This document shows positions 1-5,760 of a stretch of DNA of 7,985 bases, piece after piece. The stretch covers positions 1 through 7,985 of the forward strand of contig JASLNQ010000094.1 in NCBI GenBank assembly GCA_030745955.1, written 5' to 3'. The notes below the pieces were generated by a model that saw only the letters and a list, made by a program, of their open reading frames with translations, searched no databases and had not been told where the DNA came from. Numbering within the stretch: position 1 is the stretch's first letter; every line of letters starts with the position of its first letter. The stretch comes from Dehalococcoidia bacterium (GTDB taxonomy: Bacteria > Chloroflexota > Dehalococcoidia > UBA1151 > UBA1328). The position numbers were made by a program, and so were the translations under genes.

Positions 1-9
1 AACGTGACC

Positions 10-378
10 CTAATCTGTGGCGGTCGTGAGGGCCCATTTCCAGCGGGCGTAGAGCAGCGTCAGGGCGATCAGCACCAGCCAGGGTGTCGCAAATGTGGCG
101 AACATGACGGGGATCAGCGCGGCCATGCTGGCACCGAACAGCACCAACGCGGTTTTCCGGGTGCGAGGCGATGTGGCGGCCAGCCGTTCGACAAACCGGG
201 TGAGCAGGATACCGGCCACTGTCGCAATCGCGGCCAGCCCGCCTAGTCTCATCACGCCTGAACTGCCCTGGTCCTGGTAGGTGGGATGAAAGGCGACTAC
301 TCCCACGGTGACTCCGAAGATGATCAGCCAAGCGGTCATCAGCAGATCGCGAAAACTTGTTTTGAAGCTTGCTTTCAT
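10..378 (-). CDS. Small four-helix integral membrane protein, unknown function
   Basis: The product has 122 residues. Four hydrophobic stretches are visible, at about residues 12-30, 42-61, 75-95 and 97-111, separated by short polar loops; the loop at 62-75 is rich in Arg and Lys. It therefore looks like a small inner-membrane protein with both ends on the same side. I recognise no family motif and no catalytic residues. Its ATG overlaps the stop codon of the upstream MOSC gene (ATGA at 375-378), so it is probably translated by coupling from the same mRNA and may be functionally linked to that protein, although this is inference. The stop is a TAG at 10-12. No terminator can be judged, because the window ends 9 bp further on. 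The reading frame is convincing because of the overlap and clean hydropathy, but the function is unknown. Confidence 0.8.
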   Translation of the reverse strand: MKASFKTSFRDLLMTAWLIIFGVTVGVVAFHPTYQDQGSSGVMRLGGLAAIATVAGILLTRFVERLAATSPRTRKTALVLFGASMAALIPVMFATFATPWLVLIALTLLYARWKWALTTATD

Positions 379-1193
379 CGGGATGCTGGTTGAGCGACCA
401 CTACCGGATCTCCGAGGTTGATCGAGGTTTCAATTTCAGGGTGCACCGATTCGAGTCGGATGGCGAAGGTTGGCGCTGCGATCCCGTTGGCGCTAACGAG
501 GTGGTCCATTACCTGCATGTCGCGTTCGCCACTGGCCGGGTTGGCGTGAGTTGCGAGGCAGCGTGTAACAGGCTTCACGACCTGGTACTCGCCGTCGCCA
601 ATTGTGAGACGGCCGGTCCACGAGAGTTCTTCCCAGGCCTCGACATCGTCGATCACGACATTCGCGCGGAAGCGTCGGCCATCGACGCTGGTGCCGGTGT
701 CGGTCGTGACCTCGGATTCAAAGGCCTCAAGGGATTCCGTGCTGTAGAGGGTCACTTCGCCCGCCTCCGAGTCGTGAAACACTCCCTGTCGGCCGTCGCC
801 GATCAGTTTCAGCGGAACTCGCTCGGGATGTCCAGCGAGCGGATTGATATCGAGCGAGGTGACGTACTCGCCGACCGCTTCGGACAGGTCACGCCGGTCT
901 TCTTCCGAGTCGATTGACCCTTCGGCGAAGGACTCGCCATGATAGTTCAGCGACAGCCGGCGCGATTCGTCATCAAATTCCAGTTCGAGCAGGGCCAGTC
1001 CGGGGGTGTTTACGAGGGCGACGTAGTTGTGTTTCTTCTGCCATGCCCAGTTATCGGCCGGGCCTTTGTCGGCGAACCTGAAGGCCAGCACGCGATCGCC
1101 GGCGATGCGGCCGTCGACCACCCGCAACTGGCCACGTGGTTCGGGGGTGAACGACTTCACGGGGTGACGGTAGAGTTCGGTTACTTTTGGCAT
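375..1193 (-). CDS. MOSC domain-containing protein (MOSC N-terminal beta barrel plus MOSC domain)
   Basis: The product has 272 residues. The N-terminal part (about 1-85) has the MOSC_N pattern: YRHPVKSF at 8-15, then GRIAGDRVLAFRFAD at 28-42. The C-terminal part carries the MOSC core RFRANVVID (174-182), then AWEELSW and KPVTRCLAT (207-215). C212 is the family's conserved cysteine, which binds molybdenum cofactor in mARC/YcbX-type proteins. YcbX and mARC reduce N-hydroxylated compounds with electrons from partner proteins. No ferredoxin domain is fused here and no reductase partner is adjacent, so the substrate is open. The open frame runs upstream to 1292, but I chose the ATG at 1191-1193 because homology begins there. 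No good Shine-Dalgarno sequence precedes it. The stop overlaps the start of the membrane-protein gene, indicating a two-gene operon. Confidence 0.88.
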   Translation of the reverse strand: MPKVTELYRHPVKSFTPEPRGQLRVVDGRIAGDRVLAFRFADKGPADNWAWQKKHNYVALVNTPGLALLELEFDDESRRLSLNYHGESFAEGSIDSEEDRRDLSEAVGEYVTSLDINPLAGHPERVPLKLIGDGRQGVFHDSEAGEVTLYSTESLEAFESEVTTDTGTSVDGRRFRANVVIDDVEAWEELSWTGRLTIGDGEYQVVKPVTRCLATHANPASGERDMQVMDHLVSANGIAAPTFAIRLESVHPEIETSINLGDPVVVAQPASR

Positions 1194-1255
1194 GGATTGT
1201 TCATTGTTTACTCGGCCCGGTTGGAGATTCCCTGGTTCAGGCCACAGATTCCCCC

Positions 1256-1435
1256 TCGTCCCGATCGGAGCGGAGGGATCAGCGGGCGGCACAGGAAGAC
1301 TCTATCGAATTGGTCAGTGGTGAACCTGCCATTACCACGCCGTTTACAGCTGGAAAGCAACTCGGTCCTCCGGGTCGACTGATAGATGATATGGCGGCGG
1401 GGTTGATCCTTGTCGGTCCGCTCCGGTCGGGACGA
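1256..1435. repeat. 180-bp segment bounded by 19-nt inverted repeats (MITE-like or structured RNA)
   Basis: The left end, TCGTCCCGATCGGAGCGGA (1256-1274), is the reverse complement of 1417-1435 with one mismatch (18/19). Further nested pairs lie in the same order: CCACA 1242-1246 with TGTGG 1436-1440, GGATCA 1276-1281 with TGATCC 1404-1409, and TCTATC 1301-1306 with GATAGA 1381-1386. The whole could fold into one long interrupted hairpin. It fills most of the gap between the dehydrogenase stop (1449) and the MOSC start (1193). I see no clear target-site duplication and no transposase. It may be a miniature inverted-repeat element, an untranslated-region structure ending the dehydrogenase mRNA, or a leader of the MOSC operon. 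I see no gene in 1194-1448. Confidence 0.55.
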
Positions 1436-1448
1436 TGTGGCATGCCGC

Positions 1449-2396
1449 CTACCAGCGGCTGGTGTCGCCTTTGCGGCTGTCGAAATTGTCGAAGGAGGTG
1501 CGGAGACCGGGGTTGGCTGCGATGTAGTTTTTTGAGTCCATCACGATGTTTTCCTGCAGTTGGATCGACAGGCCGCCGTCGACCGCAAGGACCTGGCCCG
1601 TAATGAACGACGCCTCGTTCGAGCACAGGAATGCCACCGCGTTCGCGATGTCGTCTGGAATTCCAGTGCGGCGGACCGGGTAGTGGAGTTCAAAAAGCCG
1701 GAACCCGGCGTCGTTGCCGACCTCGTTCCACATTGACTCGCCGCGCTCTGTGACGATGTGGCCGGGAGCGATTGCGTTGACCGTGATCCCCAGCGGCCCG
1801 AAATCAACCGCCATTTGCCGTGTCAGTCCGATAACCGCGGCCTTCCCGGTTTCATAGATCATCGAGCGTGGTGCGGTTAGCAGGCCGTGGACCGATGACA
1901 TGTTCACGATGCGGCCGACGTTTTGTGCCGGCGGCTCACCGTGCCTTCGCCCGGCACCCTCCCACGGCCCGGGATCGAACGCAGGATCGGCACCCGATTC
2001 TGCCATGGCAGGCACCGCGAACTTCGCGCCCAGGTACAGGGCGCCCACGAGGAGGTCCATCCCCTGGTGCCACGCTTCGGGTCTGACCTCGACGGCACTC
2101 CCGGCCGAGCCGAGCCCGCCGTATGCGTTCTGGACGAGCAGGTCGAGCCGACCGAACGACGAAACGGCCTTTTCGGCCATTTCAGCGGCGACCGATTTCT
2201 GTGCCACGTCACCGGCCATGAACTCGGCCTTGCCGCCAGCTTCACGAATCCGCTTTACATTGCTGGCACCGGCTTCTTCGTTTACGTCGACTACCAGGAC
2301 GCTGCCGCCATCGGCAGCAATTCTTCGGGCGCAGCCGCCGCCGATCCCAAGCGCTCCGCCCGTTACGATCGCACCACGCCCATCGAATCTGCCCAT
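1449..2396 (-). CDS. SDR-family oxidoreductase (classical short-chain dehydrogenase/reductase)
   Basis: The product has 315 residues. A Rossmann fold opens with TGGALGIG (12-19). Asp37 at the end of the second strand suggests NAD(H) preference. A63-region GDV and N90-A91 (the NAG-like site) follow. The catalytic Ser168, Tyr181 and Lys185 are present, with normal Ser-Tyr spacing of 13. PGHIVTE (211-217) and FITGQVLAVDGG (264-275) match the family C-terminal half. It should oxidise an alcohol or reduce a ketone; the substrate is not predictable. Two oddities are a roughly 28-residue polar insertion at about 132-160 before the Ser strand, and a 35-residue tail after residue 278. The usual helix-4 Asn appears to be Leu116. 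The ATG at 2394-2396 was chosen because a GGGGG tract (2403-2407) sits 6 nt upstream and the fold starts there. It is transcribed divergently from the amidohydrolase. Confidence 0.92.
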   Translation of the reverse strand: MGRFDGRGAIVTGGALGIGGGCARRIAADGGSVLVVDVNEEAGASNVKRIREAGGKAEFMAGDVAQKSVAAEMAEKAVSSFGRLDLLVQNAYGGLGSAGSAVEVRPEAWHQGMDLLVGALYLGAKFAVPAMAESGADPAFDPGPWEGAGRRHGEPPAQNVGRIVNMSSVHGLLTAPRSMIYETGKAAVIGLTRQMAVDFGPLGITVNAIAPGHIVTERGESMWNEVGNDAGFRLFELHYPVRRTGIPDDIANAVAFLCSNEASFITGQVLAVDGGLSIQLQENIVMDSKNYIAANPGLRTSFDNFDSRKGDTSRW

Positions 2397-2588
2397 TGTT
2401 TTCCCCCTGAGACCACGGTGGGGCTCAAGTAATATCGTCGCCGCTGTGAGGGGAATATTGTTCCAGAAATGGTCGCCGGGTGCCGGTTCTCGCGGTTGCC
2501 GGCAATCGAAAACCGAGCGCGCTTCGATATCGACGCCCGACGACGCGCGGCGTAACCTGCCACAAACTCGATTCACAGGAGAACTCAC
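2397..2588. promoter_or_regulatory. Divergent intergenic region between dehydrogenase and amidohydrolase genes
   Basis: This 192-bp gap separates two outward-facing genes and must hold the promoters of both unless one is read from further away. Shine-Dalgarno-like tracts lie at both ends (2403-2407 on minus, 2577-2582 on plus). A perfect 10-bp palindrome, TCGATATCGA, is at 2524-2533, and an interrupted palindrome GGAATATTGTTCC is at 2453-2465; either could be an operator. I find no convincing -35/-10 pair on either strand, so no promoter is assigned. No regulator gene is in the window. Confidence 0.4.
2577..2582 (+). promoter_or_regulatory. Ribosome binding site of the amidohydrolase gene
   Basis: AGGAGA lies 6 nt before a GTG codon at 2589-2591. 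It is the best Shine-Dalgarno match next to this gene and decides in favour of the GTG start, where the amidohydrolase N-terminal pattern (FDLVIQGGTVVDG) begins directly. Confidence 0.8.
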
Positions 2589-4181
2589 GTGGCGTTCGAT
2601 CTAGTTATCCAGGGCGGAACGGTCGTTGACGGAACTGGCAGGCTGGGCTTCACGGCCGATGTAGGAATAACCAGCAAGCGGATTACGGCGGTAGGCGATC
2701 TGCCAGCTTCAGCGGTGGAAGGCGTGCGTGTTATCGACGCCGAGGGGCTGCATGTATCGCCGGGCTTCATCGATGTTCACTCGCACGCCGACGGTGCGTT
2801 GCTGATCGACGGTCAGCACGCAAGCGGAATTCGGCAGGGGATTACTACGGAGATCATCGCTCCCGATGGGCTGACCCTCGCCCCTCTGTCGGCTGAAAAC
2901 TACCGGATGTACCGGTGGTACCTGTCGGGGATCCTGGGCCTTCCGCCTGAAGACCTCGATATGTCGTCGATAGAAGCGGCGAGGGCCAATTACCACCGCA
3001 AGACCTCCTGCAATGTAGCGACATTCGCCGGTCATGGCCCGATCCGTATCGGCGCGGCCGGTATGAATGATGTCCCGCTCACAGGCGATTTACTCGACAC
3101 TGCAAAGCGGATCCTGCGGGAGTCGCTTGAGCAGGGTGCCGTTGGGTTCGCTACCGGGCTCTCCTACTACCCGAACAGCTGGTCCGACACCGACGAACTA
3201 TGTGCATTGATGGAGGTCACACGCGAGTTTGGGCGGCCAATGTCGATCCACCTGCGGAACCACAACCCGGAGCGTGGGTTCGGCGGTGGAGGGGTTGCCG
3301 AGGCAATCGAGGTGGCACGCAGGACGGGCACGAAGCTTCACTTCGAGCACTACCGCACGCAGCCCGATACGGCCGGGGAGGTTGACGAAATCATGGAGCC
3401 GATCGACCGCGCCAAGGACGAGGGTGTCGACATCACTCTTGAAACGTATCCGTACCCGGTCGGATCGTCGTTCCCGCAGTCGTTCTTCCCGAGCTATTTT
3501 CACGAGGGCGGGCCCGAGGAGATGCTCAAGGTCCTGAACGACGAGGACAGGCGTGCCGAACTGATTGTGCGGATGCGGGAGGCCGGGTACGCCAGCCCGA
3601 GCGGAAACATGTGGACGCACATCGGATCCGAAGGCAACAGGCACCTGGAAGGCATGCTGTTCGACGACGTGGCTGCCGATTGGGGGGTCAGCGTCGAAGA
3701 GGCGGTCTGCCGGGTGATGGCCGAAGAGTCGCTGGCCTGCGGTTTCCGTGGCACACCACCCCTGAGCGTCAGGCCCTGGCGGCAGGTGGAGGAAGACGTA
3801 ATGCAGTTGATGGCACGGCCCGACTACATGGTGGGGTCCGATTCGATACCGGTCGGCGGCATGCCGCATCCCCGTGCCTACGGCTGCTTTGTGCGGGTAC
3901 TCGGTCGACTTCGCCGCCGGTACAACTATCCTGTCGAGCAGGTGGTCCAGCGGATGACTCAGAACCCGGCGGAGCGGTTCGGTCTGACCGACCGTGGTGT
4001 TATCGCCGAGGGCATGTTCGCCGACCTGGTGGTGTTCGACGCGGAGCACGTTATCGACAGATCTACTTTCGAGGACCCGGCGGTCCATCCGGAAGGCGTG
4101 CCGTGGGTGCTGGTCAATGGTGAGTTCGCGGTGGAAAACGAGGATGTTACGGGGGTTCTGGCAGGCGAGGCGATTCCGTAG
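2589..4181 (+). CDS. N-acyl-D-amino-acid deacylase / D-aminoacylase-family amidohydrolase
   Basis: The product has 530 residues, against about 480-500 for characterised D-aminoacylases. The start FDLVIQGGTVVDGTG and end GMFADLVVFDAEHVIDRSTFEDP match the small beta domain that brackets the TIM barrel in this family. Visible metal-site motifs are FIDVHSHAD (H64, H66), HLRNH (H221), HFEHYR (H254) and VGSDSIP (D418, the expected catalytic Asp), followed by HPRAYGCFVRVLGR (427-440) and NPAERFGLTDRGVIAEG. The family hydrolyses N-acyl-D-amino acids or related amides to an acid and a free amino group. Where the family usually has NCG, with the Cys bridging the metals, this protein has PDG (D93). That makes the exact substrate and metal use uncertain. 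No signal peptide is seen, so it is probably cytoplasmic. Translation starts at GTG after AGGAGA. The flanking dehydrogenase is divergent, and 209 bp separate it from the next gene. Confidence 0.9.
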   Translation: MAFDLVIQGGTVVDGTGRLGFTADVGITSKRITAVGDLPASAVEGVRVIDAEGLHVSPGFIDVHSHADGALLIDGQHASGIRQGITTEIIAPDGLTLAPLSAENYRMYRWYLSGILGLPPEDLDMSSIEAARANYHRKTSCNVATFAGHGPIRIGAAGMNDVPLTGDLLDTAKRILRESLEQGAVGFATGLSYYPNSWSDTDELCALMEVTREFGRPMSIHLRNHNPERGFGGGGVAEAIEVARRTGTKLHFEHYRTQPDTAGEVDEIMEPIDRAKDEGVDITLETYPYPVGSSFPQSFFPSYFHEGGPEEMLKVLNDEDRRAELIVRMREAGYASPSGNMWTHIGSEGNRHLEGMLFDDVAADWGVSVEEAVCRVMAEESLACGFRGTPPLSVRPWRQVEEDVMQLMARPDYMVGSDSIPVGGMPHPRAYGCFVRVLGRLRRRYNYPVEQVVQRMTQNPAERFGLTDRGVIAEGMFADLVVFDAEHVIDRSTFEDPAVHPEGVPWVLVNGEFAVENEDVTGVLAGEAIP

Positions 4182-4390
4182 AGCTTGCTGTTCGGATAGC
4201 GCTCTGCGGGGAAGAAATTGCCTCGGCTGACAGGCCTCGACTCGAAAACCCACACCTCGGGAACACCGCGCCTGGGACTATCGTACGGGTACCAGTAATA
4301 CTCGTGTAATCGCTGCGTATTGAGCATGGTTGAAGCAAGGCAACCGCCGTCTCGGAGCAAGAGAAGACCGGGGCGGAGGAGACTTTTACC
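4182..4390 (+). promoter_or_regulatory. Leader and promoter region of the secreted coiled-coil gene
   Basis: This 209-bp gap has no coding signal. A possible -10 box TGTAAT lies at 4305-4310 but without a good -35. Just before the start codon, CCGCC-GTCT (4344-4352) can pair with AGAC (4365-4368) and GGCGG (4372-4376) around a 3-nt bulge, and the 3' arm touches the Shine-Dalgarno GGAGGAGA (4375-4382), which sits 8 nt before the ATG. The hairpin could modulate initiation. I compared the leader with known riboswitch cores from memory and could not match one. No terminator for the upstream gene is evident. Confidence 0.35.
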
Positions 4391-5431
4391 ATGAACTTCT
4401 CACGATCCGCTATCGGAGCGGCTAGTCCGATTTCAAACCGGTTCGTCGCCGCCCTCCTGGCGACCCTTGCAGCCCTGATGATCTCGATCTTCGGATCAGG
4501 CCAGTGGGCAAGCGCCGACGCAGGGACGACTGTCCCCGGCCCCGGTCCCGAACCACCGACAGACTCAACTCTTTCCGCTCCCCGCCACGTGATGGCGAAG
4601 CCTGGTGACAAGGCCGCGGCTGTGGGCTGGATAGAGCCGGCCGGGGATGTGGCAATCAGCGGCTACGTTGTGACCGTTGACCCCTCGGGCATTATCGTCG
4701 AGACCGGCCACGACGACACGCTCGTCATAGTCGAAGGGCTTGAAAACGGCGTTGAGTACACCTTCACCGTCGTTGCGTTCAACGACGCGGGTGTTGGCGA
4801 GGTTTCCGAGCCTTCCAGTCCGGTTGTCCCCGAAGAGGGTCTTGAGCTCGACGAGGAGCAGTTAGAGCGCCTTCGAGAGCACCTGCGCAAGTTGGTCCGA
4901 AAGGCGAGACAACGACTCCATGATGCGAAGGAGCGTGCGAGCGAAAAGCTTGAGAAAACCCGGGACCGCGTTGGCGAGAAGCTTGGAAAGCAGACAGACC
5001 GCGCCGATGAGTTCGTTGAGAAGGCTATTAGCAAGACGGACGAGCATCACGCGCGACAGGTCGAGAAGGCCCATGCGTGGTTTGAGCGTCTGAAGGCGCA
5101 GATCGCGAGGAAGCTCGAACGGGCCAAGGGAACCGACCGCTACGACGAGGTGCTCGAGCGGAGTGAGGAAGTTCTCCGTGACGCAAGGGCAAAGCTGGAG
5201 GACCGCATCGAGAGGTCTGGCGCCCGGGCGGAGGCCCGAATCGAAAAGGCCGAGGAAATGGCAGAACACCGTATCGAGAAGGCGACGGAGCGGGCTGAAA
5301 ACGTTGTCGAGCGCACTGAATCCCGGCTCACCAGGAGGATCGAGGAAATAAAGGACCGGTTGCACACCAGGCTGCGGCATCTCGTCCGGGCCTGGGTCGA
5401 GTGGTCGGGGAGCGATGGTGAGTTCGACTAG
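4391..5431 (+). CDS. Secreted protein: signal peptide, fibronectin type III domain, long hendecad-repeat helix
   Basis: The product has 346 residues and no cysteine. A signal peptide is clear: Arg5 and Arg17, a hydrophobic core at about 18-35, and an A-S-A cleavage motif ending at residue 42. A Pro/Gly-rich linker (44-60) leads to one fibronectin type III domain (about 62-148, with W80 and YTFTVVAFNDAG at 123-134). From about 152 to 338 the chain is an uninterrupted, highly charged helix. From 164 to 337 it falls into 11-residue units (for example RIEKAEEMAEH, 283-293) with hydrophobic residues at positions 2, 5 and 9: eight units, a 9-residue break at 252-260, then seven more. No C-terminal membrane anchor or sorting signal is present. 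The exported protein probably acts in the envelope or outside the cell, as a rod-like stalk or a membrane/polymer-binding amphipathic helix. Function unknown. A strong Shine-Dalgarno sequence precedes the ATG, and a terminator follows 58 bp after the stop, so it is probably monocistronic. Confidence 0.88.
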   Translation: MNFSRSAIGAASPISNRFVAALLATLAALMISIFGSGQWASADAGTTVPGPGPEPPTDSTLSAPRHVMAKPGDKAAAVGWIEPAGDVAISGYVVTVDPSGIIVETGHDDTLVIVEGLENGVEYTFTVVAFNDAGVGEVSEPSSPVVPEEGLELDEEQLERLREHLRKLVRKARQRLHDAKERASEKLEKTRDRVGEKLGKQTDRADEFVEKAISKTDEHHARQVEKAHAWFERLKAQIARKLERAKGTDRYDEVLERSEEVLRDARAKLEDRIERSGARAEARIEKAEEMAEHRIEKATERAENVVERTESRLTRRIEEIKDRLHTRLRHLVRAWVEWSGSDGEFD

Positions 5432-5489
5432 AAACCTGAACCACCTTCGATATTAAGGGCACACGGTCAGCCTCATTGCCAGTGCCCCA

Positions 5490-5524
5490 GGGCGGATGCC
5501 AGACGGTATCCGCCCGCTTTTTTT
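5490..5524 (+). terminator. Rho-independent terminator of the secreted coiled-coil gene
   Basis: GGGCGGATGCC (5490-5500) pairs with GGTATCCGCCC (5505-5515) to give an 11-bp stem (one G-U pair) around an AGAC tetraloop. After G-C comes a run of seven T (5518-5524). It lies 58 bp past the stop codon. The minus strand has no T run after the hairpin, so it terminates plus-strand transcripts only. Confidence 0.92.
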
Positions 5525-5647
5525 ACAGCCAGCCTCCAGTGGTTGTGGTGTGGAGACGGGGGACTGGATCGGCAGGTTCGGACTTGAGTGATGTTGGCAG
5601 GGTTGGGGTTGGCGGATTCGGGGAGCATCTTCGTTTTGGCCGTTGAT

Positions 5648-5664
5648 CCCGGATCAAGTCCGGG
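5648..5664. repeat. Intergenic palindromic repeat of the HPGLDPGS type
   Basis: CCCGGA (5648-5653) and TCCGGG (5659-5664) are inverted around TCAAG. The wider minus-strand sequence CACCCCGGACTTGATCCGGG translates as HPGLDPG. This palindrome is a familiar dispersed intergenic repeat, frequent in proteobacterial chromosomes, whose accidental translation shows up in many spurious proteins. Only one copy is in the window, so family membership rests on recognition, not on repetition seen here. Confidence 0.6.
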
Positions 5665-5665
5665 G

Positions 5666-5697
5666 TGGCAGTTTGCAGGGATGGCAGTTTGCAGGGG
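5666..5697 (+). repeat. Two-copy 16-bp tandem repeat
   Basis: TGGCAGTTTGCAGGGA (5666-5681) is followed directly by TGGCAGTTTGCAGGGG (5682-5697), matching at 15 of 16 positions. It abuts the palindromic repeat on one side and a G-rich run on the other. It is a simple duplication, probably from slippage. Confidence 0.85.
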
Positions 5698-5722
5698 TGT
5701 GGGGGGATTGGGTGGTGGTGGG
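5694..5722 (+). other. Consensus G-quadruplex motif
   Basis: Four runs of at least three G (5694-5697, 5701-5706, 5710-5712, 5720-5722) are separated by loops of 3, 3 and 7 nt, which satisfies the usual G3+N1-7 rule. It is on the plus strand, 39 bp past the end of the minus-strand GH109-like gene. Whether it folds or affects transcription or replication is unknown. Confidence 0.6.
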
Positions 5723-5760
5723 AAGAATACGGTGCGCGATGCGTTTGCCACCCCGGTCGG

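Larger units (their letters stand above)
5525..5760. other. Convergent intergenic region with repeats, no gene
   Basis: This is the rest of the 329-bp gap between the converging coiled-coil and GH109-like genes. It holds a palindromic repeat, a 16-bp tandem duplication and a G-rich run, listed separately. Open frames crossing it are low-complexity or repeat-derived and lack ribosome binding sites. I see no intrinsic terminator on the minus strand for the operon ending at 5761. Confidence 0.6.

Noticed and set aside
369..917. A 182-codon plus-strand open frame opposite the MOSC gene
   Set aside because: It is antisense to a conserved domain and shows no motif or start signal of its own.
2397..2588. 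Upstream extension of the dehydrogenase to a GTG at 2588
   Set aside because: The Rossmann motif begins just after the ATG at 2396, which has a G-rich Shine-Dalgarno tract; the extension would consume the whole divergent promoter region.
1900..2604. A 234-codon plus-strand open frame opposite the dehydrogenase
   Set aside because: The composition (Ser, Pro, Ala, Arg rich) is that of an antisense frame, no ribosome binding site precedes it, and the minus strand carries an intact catalytic dehydrogenase.
3198..4253. A 351-codon open frame on the minus strand opposite the amidohydrolase gene
   Set aside because: It lies antisense to a gene with clear family motifs. Its product is rich in His, Arg and Pro with no recognisable domain, as expected for a shadow frame in GC-rich DNA.
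4182..4390. Riboswitch (c-di-GMP or c-di-AMP type) upstream of the secreted protein gene
   Set aside because: Fragments such as GGCAACCGCC looked suggestive, but the required conserved cores are not present in order.
5473..5751. A 92-codon minus-strand open frame containing CHPGLDPGS
   Set aside because: The peptide comes from translating an intergenic palindromic repeat, the frame runs through the terminator hairpin, and there is no Shine-Dalgarno sequence.
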